Shown one piece after another: positions 16,465 through 26,431 of a stretch of DNA of 64,000 nt (positions within the stretch are counted from its first letter, which is position 1; every line of letters starts with the position of its first letter). The translations under genes and the position numbers were made by a program. Below the pieces are notes generated by a model that was not told the origin of the DNA, searched no databases, and was given only the letters and a program-made list of their open reading frames with translations. Location of the stretch: NCBI RefSeq assembly GCF_024362765.1, contig NZ_CP093302.1, positions 3,719,564 to 3,783,563 of the forward strand, written 5' to 3'. This DNA comes from Alkalihalobacillus sp. LMS6. GTDB taxonomy: Bacteria; Bacillota; Bacilli; Bacillales; Bacillaceae_D.

Positions 16465-17200
16465 TAGATAGTGCCTCCTCTTTAATAATGTGCACTGCGC
16501 CTCCATACGCCTTCGTAATATTCGACGTTGTATAGATGTCTTCTGTTTTGCCGTGTGCAATGACGGTTTTGTTTAAAAACAAGACGTGATCAAAATAATC
16601 GGCTACGGTTTGCAAATCGTGGTGGACAACGAGTACGGTTTTGCCATCTTGACGCAGTTGCTTCAAAATATCCATAATCGCTCGCTCTGTAGCAGCATCT
16701 ACGCCAGCGAACGGTTCATCCATAAAATAAAGATCTGCGTTCTGCACGAGTGCTCGAGCCAAAAAGACGCGCTGCTGCTGACCACCAGATAGCTGACTAA
16801 TTTGCCTTTTTGCAAAATCTTCCATCCCTACTTTCCGCAGGGCATCCATTGCTTTTTCTTTATGTTTTTTCTTTGGCCACCTAAGCCATCCAATATGACG
16901 ATAAAGCCCCATTAACACAACATCTAATGCATTGGTTGGAAAATCCCAGTCTACTGAACCTCGCTGTGGAACATAGCCAACGCGTGATTTTTGTTTTTTT
17001 AATGTTGAGTCAAAGAATCGAACTTGACCATGTAAAGGTGGATGCAGGTTAAGTAGCGCTTTAATAAGCGTTGACTTTCCTGCGCCATTCGGTCCAACAA
17101 TACCTGTCAAGGAACCTTTTTCAACCGTAAAACTAACGTTCTTCAAAACTGTGTTTTTGCGATAGGCTGCACTAATGTTCGCTACATCTAGTACACTCAT
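16442..17200 (-). CDS. mntB: Manganese/zinc ABC transporter ATPase MntB
   Basis: 252 residues, a complete ABC ATPase. Walker A is GPNGAGKST (residues 35-43), the signature is LSGGQQQRVFLARAL, Walker B is LYFMDEPFAGVD and the H-loop is VVHHD. The segment RGSVDWDFPTNALDVVLMG after the Q-loop is typical of the metal (Mn/Zn/Fe) subgroup. It powers import through MntC/MntD. Start ATG 17200 follows TAAGGAGATGAACG, 42 bases after mntA. Confidence 0.93.
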   Translation of the reverse strand: MSVLDVANISAAYRKNTVLKNVSFTVEKGSLTGIVGPNGAGKSTLIKALLNLHPPLHGQVRFFDSTLKKQKSRVGYVPQRGSVDWDFPTNALDVVLMGLYRHIGWLRWPKKKHKEKAMDALRKVGMEDFAKRQISQLSGGQQQRVFLARALVQNADLYFMDEPFAGVDAATERAIMDILKQLRQDGKTVLVVHHDLQTVADYFDHVLFLNKTVIAHGKTEDIYTTSNITKAYGGAVHIIKEEALSNGDSSVN

Positions 17201-17241
17201 GGTCGTTCATCTCCTTAATCTGCTCAACACGCTCATAGAAG

Positions 17242-18183
17242 TTATTCGGAGGCTGTCAAAGCTGAGTGAATGGTATCGACATTGTGGCGATACATGCCAA
17301 TGTACGTTCCTTCTTCAGTGCCTTCTTCGCCCATTGCATCTGAGAATAATTCTCCCCCAAGCTCAATGGAATGTCCGGCTTGTTGAGCACCTTCTATAAC
17401 AGCTTGAACAGTTGAATCATTTACACTGCTTTCTACAAATACAGCTGGGACCTCTTTTTCTACAATCGTATCGATCGTTGATTGAATATCAGAAATTCCA
17501 GCTTCTGATTCTGTACTTAACCCTTGAATCCCCATAACGTCAATGTCGTTCATCTCACCGAAATATTGAAATGCATCATGTGCCGTTACTAAGATACGCT
17601 GCTCTTCTGGAATTTGTGCGATTGTATCTGTTGCATATGTGTATAATTCGTCTAACTCATTAAAATAGGCTTGTTTGTTTTCTTCTAATTCATCTGCATG
17701 TTCAGGTAAAACTTCTTTTAATTCTTCAACTGCTGAATCTAATGCTTGTTCCCATAATACTACATCAAACCAGATGTGCGGGTCATCCATGCCCGCTTCT
17801 TCTTCATCTTCAAGCAAATGTCCTGTATCAACCGTTTCGCCAATCGCATACGCATTTGAATCCACGCCATTAAAAACGTCCGTTAATTGAGCTTCTAAAT
17901 GAAGACCGTTGTAGAAAATAAGATCTGCTTCCTGAAATAACCGAATATCACTTTGAGACGCTTCATACACGTGTGGATCTACGCCTGGCCCCATAAGTGT
18001 TTGTACATTCGCTAAATCTCCAGCAATAACCGATAATGGCTCTCCAATTTGACCAATCGTAGCCACGACGTCAACCGTACCTTCCGTCTCTTCCGTCGTT
18101 CCACCTGTGTCATCTCCATCATTACATGCAGCAAGCATCATCCCTACTGATAAAACTGTAAACCCTAATACGTGCTTCTTCAT
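17242..18183 (-). CDS. mntA: Manganese/zinc-binding lipoprotein MntA
   Basis: 313 residues from ATG 18183, chosen for AAAGGAGGAAATC. It has a lipoprotein signal with lipobox MLAAC (Cys at 21), followed by an acidic linker. A cluster A-I metal-binding protein: ligands His in DPHVYE (about 70), His in DPHIWFD (about 134), and later Glu/Asp in FVESSVND and GGELFSDAMG. The usual His-rich zinc loop is absent; instead there is a short acidic stretch (LLEDEEEAGMDD), which favours Mn over Zn. It captures metal outside the membrane and hands it to MntCD. First gene of the operon, under a promoter overlapped by an MntR-like palindrome. Confidence 0.88.
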   Translation of the reverse strand: MKKHVLGFTVLSVGMMLAACNDGDDTGGTTEETEGTVDVVATIGQIGEPLSVIAGDLANVQTLMGPGVDPHVYEASQSDIRLFQEADLIFYNGLHLEAQLTDVFNGVDSNAYAIGETVDTGHLLEDEEEAGMDDPHIWFDVVLWEQALDSAVEELKEVLPEHADELEENKQAYFNELDELYTYATDTIAQIPEEQRILVTAHDAFQYFGEMNDIDVMGIQGLSTESEAGISDIQSTIDTIVEKEVPAVFVESSVNDSTVQAVIEGAQQAGHSIELGGELFSDAMGEEGTEEGTYIGMYRHNVDTIHSALTASE

Positions 18184-18258
18184 GCTGATTTCCTCCTTTT
18201 TTCCCATCCGCTATATCTATTTGTATGCAACAATCAACATTTATTTCCTGTCCACAAT

Positions 18259-18280
18259 AAAGTTTCTCTAATGCAACTTT
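18259..18280. promoter_or_regulatory. MntR-like operator of mntABCD
   Basis: AAAGTTTC and GCAACTTT form a near-perfect palindrome around six bases, on the minus strand reading TTGC-ATTAGAG-AAACTTT. This resembles the Bacillus MntR box (TTTGCCTTAAGGAAACT type). It covers the -10 element, which is where a manganese-loaded repressor would block transcription. Confidence 0.6.
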
Positions 18281-18304
18281 AATTCCCTTGTCCAAAATTG
18301 TCAA
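18276..18304 (-). promoter_or_regulatory. Vegetative promoter of mntABCD
   Basis: On the minus strand TTGACA (18304-18299) and TAAAGT (18281-18276) have a 17-base spacer. The leader to the mntA start is about 85 bases. Confidence 0.7.
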
Positions 18305-18394
18305 CAACTTTGATTTACTTTTTGTCAAAGAAAAAAATACCACTCACCTAGTCTTATTCCCTTATCTTTCCGTTCCTTTTTACAATCTATGTAC

Positions 18395-18429
18395 AAAAAA
18401 ACGCCACCCTGCTGTATGCAGAGTGACGT
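18395..18429 (-). terminator. Terminator after the HAD phosphatase gene
   Basis: On the minus strand ACGTCACTCTGC pairs with GCAGGGTGGCGT, followed by seven T. Confidence 0.8.
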
Positions 18430-18441
18430 CTTAAGAATCAA

Positions 18442-19236
18442 TTAGAAATCATTTCCATTGTGGTTTTCTTTATTCGCTTCCATCTTCGGTAAAACCACCC
18501 AACGATGAATAGCGGCCGCTACACCATCGTTCACGTTCGTTGCCGTTATCCAATCTGCTTTTCGTTTCACGAGATCTTGCGCATTTCCCATCGCAACACC
18601 CAGTCCAGCTTCTTGAATCATGGCAATGTCATTCAAGCTGTCACCAACAGCCATCACATGCTGCATATCAATCCCCAACTCATCGCATACCAATTTAATG
18701 GCACTCGCTTTATTGATACCAATGGCATTCACCTCGATATTGGTTGGGCTCGAATTTGTTATTTCTGTAAGTCCTCTTTCAGTTAGTTCCGCCACAATCT
18801 CTTTACGGACGCCATCATCGGTTGTATCAAATCCAAACTTTAACCATTGATAATTGTGGCGATCCTCAGGTAAGTCACCACGAAATAGTCCATTTGATGA
18901 GGCTGCCCATACATGAGCCCCGTATCGCTCTCTTAATTCGTATACATGATTCACTGCATCTTCGTGTAAGTGTGTAGCATGGATTAAATCGCCGTCTTTG
19001 TTATAAATTTCGCCGCCATTAGCCGTAACTAAGAACGTTTGCAGACCTAACGATTGCGCATAACTTCCACACGTTGCCCGCGTTCTACCGGTAGCAATCA
19101 TGACTGGAACGTTTAATTCCCTCGCTTCGATAATAGCCTCTCGATTGCCAGGAGAGATTTCATGATTATCGTTTAATAGTGTACCGTCCATATCTAGCGC
19201 GATTAATTTTATTTCTGGTCTTTCTTCCGTTGACAT
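18442..19236 (-). CDS. Cof-type HAD-IIB sugar-phosphate phosphatase
   Basis: 264 residues from ATG 19236 (AAGGGG upstream; the frame from 19263 lacks one). HAD motif I is ALDMDGTLLND near residue 14, motif II is VMIATGRT, the conserved Lys is in IGINKASAIK and motif IV is GDSLNDIAMIQEAGLGVAMGNA. The C2B cap marks the Cof/YwpJ/YcsE group, which dephosphorylates small sugar phosphates or flavin precursors. Specificity cannot be read from sequence. Monocistronic. Confidence 0.88.
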   Translation of the reverse strand: MSTEERPEIKLIALDMDGTLLNDNHEISPGNREAIIEARELNVPVMIATGRTRATCGSYAQSLGLQTFLVTANGGEIYNKDGDLIHATHLHEDAVNHVYELRERYGAHVWAASSNGLFRGDLPEDRHNYQWLKFGFDTTDDGVRKEIVAELTERGLTEITNSSPTNIEVNAIGINKASAIKLVCDELGIDMQHVMAVGDSLNDIAMIQEAGLGVAMGNAQDLVKRKADWITATNVNDGVAAAIHRWVVLPKMEANKENHNGNDF

Positions 19237-19342
19237 GCTACATGACCCCTTCCCACAATGCACTCATTCCACTCCTAGTGTACTACAAACTGAAATGGTC
19301 TGTCGTGTTCTGAACTTCAACACAAAAGAGCCTTTAAAGAGA

Positions 19343-19370
19343 AAAAGGATGAGTATTTACTCATCCTTTT
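19343..19370 (-). terminator. Terminator after the M20 peptidase gene
   Basis: A 13 bp stem (AAAAGGATGAGTA / TACTCATCCTTTT) followed on the minus strand by a T-rich tail, just past the stop. Confidence 0.85.
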
Positions 19371-19373
19371 GTT

Positions 19374-20750
19374 TTAACCTAACTTGTTATATTCTTCCCA
19401 AAACGCAAGAATTGTTTCCAATCCTTTATCGAAATTTTCAAGGTGGAAATGTTCGTTCGGTGCATGAAAGTTCTCACTAGGTAGTCCAAAGCCCATTAAA
19501 ATGATCGGGACATTTAATTGTACATCAAAAGTCTCAACAACTGGAATGGATCCACCCATTCGAGTATAGGCCACTTCCGTTTGATACACTTTTTCATACG
19601 CTCTAGCAGCCGCAGCGAAAGCTGGGTCCGTCACCGGTGCAGCGAACGGTTTGCCTGTATCGTGACGTTGCGTCGTAACCGACATACCTGCTGGCGTATT
19701 TGCCTCAATATGCTGCTCGATTTTCGCTAAAATATCTTCTGGGTCTTGTCCAGGAACCAATCGGCACGTAATCTTCGCTGTTGCTTCTGCAGGAATTACG
19801 GTTTTTACCCCTTCTCCTTGGAAACCTCCAAACACGCCATTAAATTCAAGCGTTGGACGAATCCAAGTCCGCTCACGAGATGTGTAGCCTTTCTCACCAA
19901 CAAGAGCTGAAACGCCTGTTTCGGCTTTCATGCTTTCATCTCCACTGCCTAGTGCAGCTAAACTTTCCTTTTCTTCATCCGCTAAAGCTTCAATACCTTC
20001 ATAAAAACCTGGAACAGCAATCTCGCCATCCTTGTTTCTCATTGTGCCTAAAAGCTCCACTAATCCGTGGAGTGCATTTGGTACTGCACCACCGTACAGG
20101 CCAGAATGCAAGTCCCCTTTTGCACCTTTAACCGTTAATTCGATCGCTGCAAGCCCTCTTAAACCTGTGCAAATTGCAGGTTTTCCAGGTTCTAGCATCG
20201 GTGTATCTGAAATTACAAGTACATCTGAACGAAGTCGTTCTTTCTCTGCTTCGACAAACCCATCTAAATTCGGCGAACCGATCTCTTCTTCTCCTTCAAT
20301 TAAAAACTTCACATTAAACGGAAGCTCACCCTCTGATTTAAGCATCGCTTCGACTGCTTTAATATGCATGAAGGTTTGACCTTTATCATCACTTGCGCCT
20401 CGAGCATATAGTTTATTGTCTCGAACAGTAGGCTGGAATGGCTCTGTTTCCCATAAATGCAAAGGATCAACTGGCTGCACATCATAGTGACCATAAATTA
20501 AAATCGTCTTCGCATCTTCACCAGCTTTCAGCCATTCACCATAGACGATTGGATGTTTTTCTGTCGGGATCACTTCCACCTTTTCCATCCCTGCATGCAA
20601 CAATTGGCGCTCTAACCAGTTTGCGGCTTCCACTACGTCTGCTTTATGTTCTGACAAGGAGCTCACACTTTTTATTTTTAGAAACTCATTTAATTCATCT
20701 AGCATCGCTTCTCGGTGTGCTTGTAAATAATCTACTGCTTTACTTGTCAT
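19374..20750 (-). CDS. M20-family dipeptidase (CNDP-like)
   Basis: 458 residues. Metal ligands are His in IYGHYDVQPVD (about 84), bridging Asp in RGASDDKGQ (about 117), catalytic Glu in IEGEEEIGSPN (about 150), Asp in ISDTPML and the C-terminal His in NFHAPNEHFHL. The lid domain holds the dimerisation insert with DLHSGLYGG. It is a two-zinc cytosolic peptidase that cleaves dipeptides or acyl-amino acids. Two adjacent ATGs (20753 and 20750) share TTTGGAGTG; the second has the better spacing. Monocistronic. Confidence 0.92.
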   Translation of the reverse strand: MTSKAVDYLQAHREAMLDELNEFLKIKSVSSLSEHKADVVEAANWLERQLLHAGMEKVEVIPTEKHPIVYGEWLKAGEDAKTILIYGHYDVQPVDPLHLWETEPFQPTVRDNKLYARGASDDKGQTFMHIKAVEAMLKSEGELPFNVKFLIEGEEEIGSPNLDGFVEAEKERLRSDVLVISDTPMLEPGKPAICTGLRGLAAIELTVKGAKGDLHSGLYGGAVPNALHGLVELLGTMRNKDGEIAVPGFYEGIEALADEEKESLAALGSGDESMKAETGVSALVGEKGYTSRERTWIRPTLEFNGVFGGFQGEGVKTVIPAEATAKITCRLVPGQDPEDILAKIEQHIEANTPAGMSVTTQRHDTGKPFAAPVTDPAFAAAARAYEKVYQTEVAYTRMGGSIPVVETFDVQLNVPIILMGFGLPSENFHAPNEHFHLENFDKGLETILAFWEEYNKLG

Positions 20751-20848
20751 CATGATCACTCCAAAATGTTCTTCTTTTTTCGATTGTATCATAGTCTCTT
20801 ATCCTTCACGACTCATGTTACACTAGAACGTATGAAGGAGGGAATTGA

Positions 20849-22003
20849 ATGACAGTGAAATCATTAACAACGGCTGATTTTGATGAAGCCTTTCAATTGA
20901 GTCGCTATGCGTTTCAAGCAAAACCAACGCAAGAACAAACGGAATTTGCACGAACGCAATGGGCAAGTGTGAAGGCTTCACAGTTTGGTATCAAGGATAA
21001 TGACAGAATCATCTCAAAGTTAACATTATTATCTTTACATATTCATTTGTACAATACCATCATTCCTATGGGTGGAATTGCTAGCGTAGCCTCCTACCCG
21101 GAGGCCCGAAGAAGAGGGAGCGTCCGTAAACTCTTGCTCCATAGCCTTGAACAAATGAAAGAAAACGGTCAGCTTATCTCTTATTTAGCCCCATTCTCCG
21201 TACCGTTTTATCGAAAATTTGGGTGGGAGATCTTATGTGATGAAGTGACCTACACGTTAAGGAAAGACCAACTCCCTCTTCCTCTCCCAAACATTGAGGG
21301 CTCATTGAGTCGAACTTCCTATACAGATTCTCGTATAAAAACCGTTTATGAACAAAGCATTTGTCACGGCATGCTCCATCGAGATGATGACTGGTGGGCA
21401 AGAAAGCAAGAAGGCTTTAAAGAAAATGAAACGGTTCTTTATGAAGATGCCGATGGTACACCAATGGGATACATTGTTTATCACATAGAGAATTCAAAGT
21501 GGAAAACAGAAGAGTTTGTCTACGTAAATCAAGCCGCTTTAAAGGCGTTGCTTCACTTCATTGGTCAGCACGACTCTATGCTTCAAGAAGCTACCCTCAC
21601 TGTACCTGAATCAAAAGGAATGCATTTTTTCTTACCGGACCCGCTAACTTCAGCGGAAACGAAACCGTACTTTATGGCGCGAATCGTGGACTTCTCGCAA
21701 TTTATAGCCATGCTCCCATTTAAAGAAGAGGGGCAATTTACGATTCGCATTCAAGATGAATGTGCTGCATGGAATGATCAGACGTTCTCTTTATCGATTC
21801 AAGAGAGCCATGTTACGTGCGAACCAACGAGTGCACCGCCGACCATTTTTATGACGATACAAGTTGCATCGAGCTTATTAATGGGCTACAGACGTCCGGA
21901 GTTTTTTAGAGATACAGGACTGATAACCGGCGAACGCAATGATGTTCACGCTTTTTTACAAACGTTACCAACCGAACAACCTACTTTACATGATTTCTTT
22001 TAA
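20849..22003 (+). CDS. Eis-like GNAT acetyltransferase
   Basis: 384 residues. An N-terminal GNAT fold has the acetyl-CoA loop IASVASYPEARRRGSVRKLLLHSL, then a second GNAT-like domain. The C-terminus (about 285-384) is the sterol-carrier-like domain of the Eis family, ending HDFF with a free carboxylate. Eis proteins acetylate amines of aminoglycosides and other polyamines; the substrate here is unknown. The pyrophosphate loop (RRRGSVRKL) has a Val where Gly/Tyr is usual, which may affect cofactor binding. ATG 20849 follows GAAGGAGGG. Confidence 0.85.
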   Translation: MTVKSLTTADFDEAFQLSRYAFQAKPTQEQTEFARTQWASVKASQFGIKDNDRIISKLTLLSLHIHLYNTIIPMGGIASVASYPEARRRGSVRKLLLHSLEQMKENGQLISYLAPFSVPFYRKFGWEILCDEVTYTLRKDQLPLPLPNIEGSLSRTSYTDSRIKTVYEQSICHGMLHRDDDWWARKQEGFKENETVLYEDADGTPMGYIVYHIENSKWKTEEFVYVNQAALKALLHFIGQHDSMLQEATLTVPESKGMHFFLPDPLTSAETKPYFMARIVDFSQFIAMLPFKEEGQFTIRIQDECAAWNDQTFSLSIQESHVTCEPTSAPPTIFMTIQVASSLLMGYRRPEFFRDTGLITGERNDVHAFLQTLPTEQPTLHDFF

Positions 22004-22024
22004 GTAACGGACAATACCTACTAC

Positions 22025-22063
22025 AAAAAAACGGCGCTCCTCGTACATTAAGAGGGGCGCCGT
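22025..22063. terminator. Terminator between convergent Eis-like and hypothetical genes
   Basis: ACGGCGCTCCTC pairs with GAGGGGCGCCGT (one mismatch). The long T-run is on the minus strand, so it mainly serves the gene at 22071-22355. Confidence 0.8.
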
Positions 22064-22070
22064 CTTCCTG

Positions 22071-22355
22071 TTATTCAACTCGTTGCTTTAATACTTGTAC
22101 AACATTGTCTTTTTGCTCTGCTTTTAAAGTAATATCTCTTACATACGAACTAGGTTCTTCACCATCAATTGGCTCAAGCTTTAATGTAATATGCGGTTCA
22201 TTCTTCTCTGTTGCCTCTACCTTATATTCATCAAACTCGGCTGCAATTGCCTCAAATGTTGAGTTATTCTCTTCATCATTTGCTTCACCACCAACCCAAA
22301 CTTCTTTTGGTTGGTTCAAATCTTCATCTTTGTAAACTAATATGAGTTTATTCAT
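22071..22355 (-). CDS. Hypothetical acidic protein, 94 residues
   Basis: No family recognised. It is soluble and acidic, with alternating strand-like segments (KLILVYKDED, EVWVGGEAND, PHITLKLEPIDGEE) and a C-terminal helix. No cysteines. The ATG follows CGAGGTGGACG. It sits alone between the Eis-like gene and the chemoreceptor, with its own terminator. Confidence 0.6.
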   Translation of the reverse strand: MNKLILVYKDEDLNQPKEVWVGGEANDEENNSTFEAIAAEFDEYKVEATEKNEPHITLKLEPIDGEEPSSYVRDITLKAEQKDNVVQVLKQRVE

Positions 22356-22468
22356 GTTTCGTCCACCTCGTTTTCAACAGGGATGTTCTATTCATTCCTT
22401 TTTCTTTGCACCCTTAAACGTTGAATTGGTATAGAACGACGCCAAACTCATTTAACAGGCTGTCGAAA

Positions 22469-24469
22469 TTAGTCGTTCCACTCAAATTTAGCAATCATGT
22501 CTTCTAGTTCATCTGCTAGTTCTGCAAGGTTCGTCGTTGAGCTCAAAATTTCCTCCATTGAAGCGAGCTGTTCTTCTGTCGATGCCGATACATTTTGCAT
22601 GCTTGCAGAAGTTGTTTCATTCGCAGTTGAAATTTGGTCATAAGACTGAATGAACTGCTCTGTCTGATTAGCCATCGTCTTCACTTCTTCTGTAACAAGG
22701 GAAATCTTCTCTGTCACCTGATTCATATGTGCTTTTATTGAAGAGAACGATTGCCCTGCTTCTTCAATAATGGTCACACCTTTTCCGACTTCTCCCTCAC
22801 CAGCAATCATTTCTTGTACAACAACTTGTGTCTCGTCCTGCACGTTGTTGATGTGCTCCTGCACGGTTTTGGCCGCATTATTTGATTGCTCTGCTAATTT
22901 TCGAACTTCATCCGCGACAACAGCAAAGCCTCGTCCATTTTCACCTGCTCGTGCAGCCTCTATGGATGCGTTCAAAGCGAGCAAATTCGTTTGTTCGGCA
23001 ATATCAGAAATCATTTGACTAACTTGGCTAATCGTTCCTGCTTGTTGCTCTAGGCTTTCAACAGTCGTAGAAATGGATCGTACTTTTTGTTGAATGGTAT
23101 TCATTTGTTCGACACTGCTTTTTATCCCTTCTTGTCCAGTTTGCACAGCTTGTACAGCGTCTTTTACCGCTTCGGTTACAAGAGTCGTTGATTGCTGGAT
23201 GCCATGGATTCCAGTTGAAATGGTTGTTGCAGCAGACTTTCCTTGATCCATACTCGAAGTTTGCTCTTCCACACTGCCAGATACCTCTTGAATGGCTAAC
23301 GTAATTTGCTCGGTTGCCTGCATATTCTGCTCTGTACTTGCCTGGAGTTCTTCTGATGAAGCTGCTAAATACGTTGATTTATCTCGAATCCCTGTAATCG
23401 TCGCAATAAGGGATTGCCTCATTTCATCAAAAGACTCTGCGAGCACACCCACTTCATCTCTAAAGGTTGATTTCACTTTATAGGTAGAGCTTAAATTTCC
23501 TTTACTAATAACCGCCGCCACTTCTGATAATCCGGCAATCGGACGTACAATCGCACGAACTACACCAAAAATAATAACGGATCCGATGATAAGCGTCACG
23601 ACAACAACAATAATCATCGTAATTAAAATTGGTTCCACTAGTTGCCGAACTTCATTCGGCAACATCGCACCTGCGAGAATCCATCCTGTAGGTGAAACCG
23701 TATCATACGTAATTTCTCTTGGCTCCCCCTCATCCATTTGAAACTGAAATTGTCCTGCTTCGCCTTCCTCGACAAATAAAGAACTAAGAGTAGCGGGTAT
23801 GTATTCTCCAGATTCGAGCACCGGATGATAGACGACTCTTGAAAGGTGGTCAACTAAGAATAAGTAGCCTGTACTCCCAATTGACGCATCTGCCACATAG
23901 TTTAAAATCGGATTAAAATCAACACGCATCGCGACAACATGCTCTCGATCACTTGATAACGAAGCGAAAATAATATCCGCATCTTCTTCGCTATTAAAAA
24001 ATGGTTCACTGACCGCAACATCGGTTTGTCTTGCAATCACGTCTCGTAGCCACGTAAATTCATGAATGCCATAATTGTCGGCTAAGTCTTCCGTATTCGC
24101 GACATCTTCCGTATTCCCATCCGGTTGAATCGCAACCCCTTCTCCAGAGCTATTTACAATATAAAGCTCATGAATTCGTTCATTTTCTCTAAGCAAAGCG
24201 TCCAGCTCCGATGCAAGTTCATCCGCTGACTGGGACCCATCTACCGTACTCCCCATATAAAAAGCCAACTCTGTCTGTAACTCCATATATTGCTGTACAG
24301 ACGAATGAACGTTGGACGTCATTTGTTCCGCTTGTGCATGCATCGTTTCTTCAACATTATCGCGCGTTGTTAAATACGAAAACACCCCAATTACGAGACT
24401 TGGTATAAGTAACATCAATCCAAATGCAAACATTAATTTCCACTTTAAACTTATGTTTTTCTGCTTCAT
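22469..24469 (-). CDS. Methyl-accepting chemotaxis protein with extracellular dCache domain
   Basis: 666 residues. A first membrane span (about 12-32) is followed by a 250-residue extracellular dCache domain ([14 protein letters not shown].., [19 protein letters not shown]). A second span (about 285-308) leads into HAMP, then a long signalling coiled coil. The hairpin tip is [38 protein letters not shown]. The length is typical of B. subtilis McpA/TlpA. It senses a small extracellular ligand and controls CheA; the ligand is unknown. No che genes are nearby. The last residues FEWND lack a pentapeptide tether. Confidence 0.93.
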   Translation of the reverse strand: MKQKNISLKWKLMFAFGLMLLIPSLVIGVFSYLTTRDNVEETMHAQAEQMTSNVHSSVQQYMELQTELAFYMGSTVDGSQSADELASELDALLRENERIHELYIVNSSGEGVAIQPDGNTEDVANTEDLADNYGIHEFTWLRDVIARQTDVAVSEPFFNSEEDADIIFASLSSDREHVVAMRVDFNPILNYVADASIGSTGYLFLVDHLSRVVYHPVLESGEYIPATLSSLFVEEGEAGQFQFQMDEGEPREITYDTVSPTGWILAGAMLPNEVRQLVEPILITMIIVVVVTLIIGSVIIFGVVRAIVRPIAGLSEVAAVISKGNLSSTYKVKSTFRDEVGVLAESFDEMRQSLIATITGIRDKSTYLAASSEELQASTEQNMQATEQITLAIQEVSGSVEEQTSSMDQGKSAATTISTGIHGIQQSTTLVTEAVKDAVQAVQTGQEGIKSSVEQMNTIQQKVRSISTTVESLEQQAGTISQVSQMISDIAEQTNLLALNASIEAARAGENGRGFAVVADEVRKLAEQSNNAAKTVQEHINNVQDETQVVVQEMIAGEGEVGKGVTIIEEAGQSFSSIKAHMNQVTEKISLVTEEVKTMANQTEQFIQSYDQISTANETTSASMQNVSASTEEQLASMEEILSSTTNLAELADELEDMIAKFEWND

Positions 24470-24604
24470 ATTTCCCCCACCTCTATCTTCTCATCTACTA
24501 TTTCGGCTAGTGCTTCTACTTTCTAAAGTCTCAATGTTGATATTTGAAGAATTGCGCGAAAAAAGTTATCATTAAATCAATTTAAATGAGAGAGGATGGT
24601 TTTC

Positions 24605-26368
24605 ATGCAGCTTTCAGATTTTCTTACGATTGATACCGCATCAAGTCCTGTTTTTCATCCGGTTCAATCTGATCGATTTCTTTACATAAATGATGCATCT
24701 GGTTTGCCTCAAGCCTACGAATACAACTTAACCACGCAGTCATCTAGCCGGTTGATTGAAACATCCGAACGAATCATGTTTGCCACATACGTTGGTGATG
24801 ACATTTTAATCGGTATGGATCATGGTGTTAATGAAAAACAACAACTCTTCCTAGTTAAAAATAAGGAGGATCTGCTACCATTAACAGACGATCCCGCTCA
24901 TATCCATCAATACGGTGGGCTCTCACCTGATAAACAAACGATTGCATGGAGCAGCAACCGTCGGCATCCCCAGTTTTTTGATGTCTATACCCAGCGTACC
25001 GATACATTTGAAATAGAATGTGTCTATGAAGAGGATGGTCGCCACGACCCAGTGTCGTTTCATCCTAATGGAAAACAGCTACTGATCCAAAAAACATCGA
25101 CAAATTTAGATAATGATCTAGGTCTCTTACATTTAGAAACCAAAACCATTGAATGGCTCACACTACATAACGGCGAAGCTCATTTTACTAATGCTTGTTT
25201 TGATAAAGAAGGGACGTACATCTATTGCATTAGTAACGTTGGTAGAGAATATAGCGGCGTTGCACGCATTCACGTTGAAACGAAAGCGCTGGAGTGGCTA
25301 TATACAGCTAATTATGATTATGAAGAACTCGTGTTAAGTAAGGATGGGGCATATTTAGCGTATGCGCTAAACAAAGGGGGCGTTTCCGAAGCGTACCTTA
25401 CCCATATTCCAGCATGGCAAGAAACGAAACTTTCGATTGAGAAAGGTGTTGTTTCAAGTTTTTCGTTTTCTAAAGATACAAGCCACGTCCTATTTTCATT
25501 AAACGGTGCCTTACATCCAACCTCTATTTGGTGCTATGAAGTCGAGAAAAAACAATTGCAAGCTGTTGAAAACTGTACGAAGGCTCGTCACATCACCCCA
25601 CACTTAACGCAATCAGAAGAAGTGATGTTTACAAGTTCAGATGGCGAAACGATTTCTTCTTTCTATTACAAACCAGCAGAAGAAGGTCCGCATCCCGTCG
25701 TTATTTTTGTCCATGGTGGTCCCGAAAGCCAGATTCGTTCTGTTTATAACCCATTTCTTCAGTACTTTGTCTCACAAGGTTTTGCTGTTTGCACACCAAA
25801 TGTACGTGGAAGCACTGGCTACGGAAAGCGATTTCATCATCTAGATGATAAACGGAACAGGATGGATTCGGTTCGTGATTTAAATGAACTAGCAGAATGG
25901 TTAAAAGCGCAAGAGCTAGCCATCCCAGATAAAATTGCGGTGATGGGAAGAAGCTACGGCGGCTTTATGGTTCTAGCAGCAATCACTCATTACCCAACAC
26001 AGTGGGCTGCCGCCATCGATATCGTCGGTATTTCAAGCTTCAAATCATTTTTAGAGAATACAAGTATATGGAGAAGGAAAGTGCGGGAAGCAGAGTATGG
26101 CTCTCTTGAAGAAGATATTGATTTCTTTGACAACATCGACCCGATCCATAAAGTCGATCAAATTGAAGCGCCTCTTCTTGTTCTACACGGTCGAAATGAT
26201 CCACGTGTGCCAATCTCTGAGGCAGAGCAAATTGTTGAGCAACTTCAACAACGCAACCATCCTGTAGATTTTTTATACTTTGAAAATGAAGGTCATTTCT
26301 TTGTTCGCTACGAGAATAATCTAGCAGCTTACGAAAAATCATTTGAGTTTTTACAGAAGTGGCTATAA
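24605..26368 (+). CDS. S9-family serine peptidase (acylaminoacyl/prolyl oligopeptidase type)
   Basis: 587 residues from ATG 24605, because GAGAGGAT is correctly placed; the ATG at 24596 overlaps that site. Residues 1-320 form a beta-propeller with repeats such as GGLSPDKQTIAWSSNR and SFHPNGKQLLIQK. An alpha/beta hydrolase domain follows: nucleophile Ser in GRSYGGF, Asp in HGRNDPRVPISEA and His in ENEGHFF. It is a cytosolic peptidase for short peptides with blocked or proline-containing ends. Monocistronic. Confidence 0.9.
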   Translation: MQLSDFLTIDTASSPVFHPVQSDRFLYINDASGLPQAYEYNLTTQSSSRLIETSERIMFATYVGDDILIGMDHGVNEKQQLFLVKNKEDLLPLTDDPAHIHQYGGLSPDKQTIAWSSNRRHPQFFDVYTQRTDTFEIECVYEEDGRHDPVSFHPNGKQLLIQKTSTNLDNDLGLLHLETKTIEWLTLHNGEAHFTNACFDKEGTYIYCISNVGREYSGVARIHVETKALEWLYTANYDYEELVLSKDGAYLAYALNKGGVSEAYLTHIPAWQETKLSIEKGVVSSFSFSKDTSHVLFSLNGALHPTSIWCYEVEKKQLQAVENCTKARHITPHLTQSEEVMFTSSDGETISSFYYKPAEEGPHPVVIFVHGGPESQIRSVYNPFLQYFVSQGFAVCTPNVRGSTGYGKRFHHLDDKRNRMDSVRDLNELAEWLKAQELAIPDKIAVMGRSYGGFMVLAAITHYPTQWAAAIDIVGISSFKSFLENTSIWRRKVREAEYGSLEEDIDFFDNIDPIHKVDQIEAPLLVLHGRNDPRVPISEAEQIVEQLQQRNHPVDFLYFENEGHFFVRYENNLAAYEKSFEFLQKWL

Positions 26369-26373
26369 AAAAA

Positions 26374-26412
26374 GAACTCCATGAGCGAGAATTCCTCATG
26401 GAGCACTTTTTT
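26374..26412. terminator. Terminator after the S9 peptidase gene
   Basis: CTCCATGAG and CTCATGGAG form a 9 bp stem, flanked by an A-run on the left and T-run on the right. It can serve both this gene and the convergent pncB. Confidence 0.85.
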
Positions 26413-26431
26413 ATAAAGAGTGAAAGGAATG

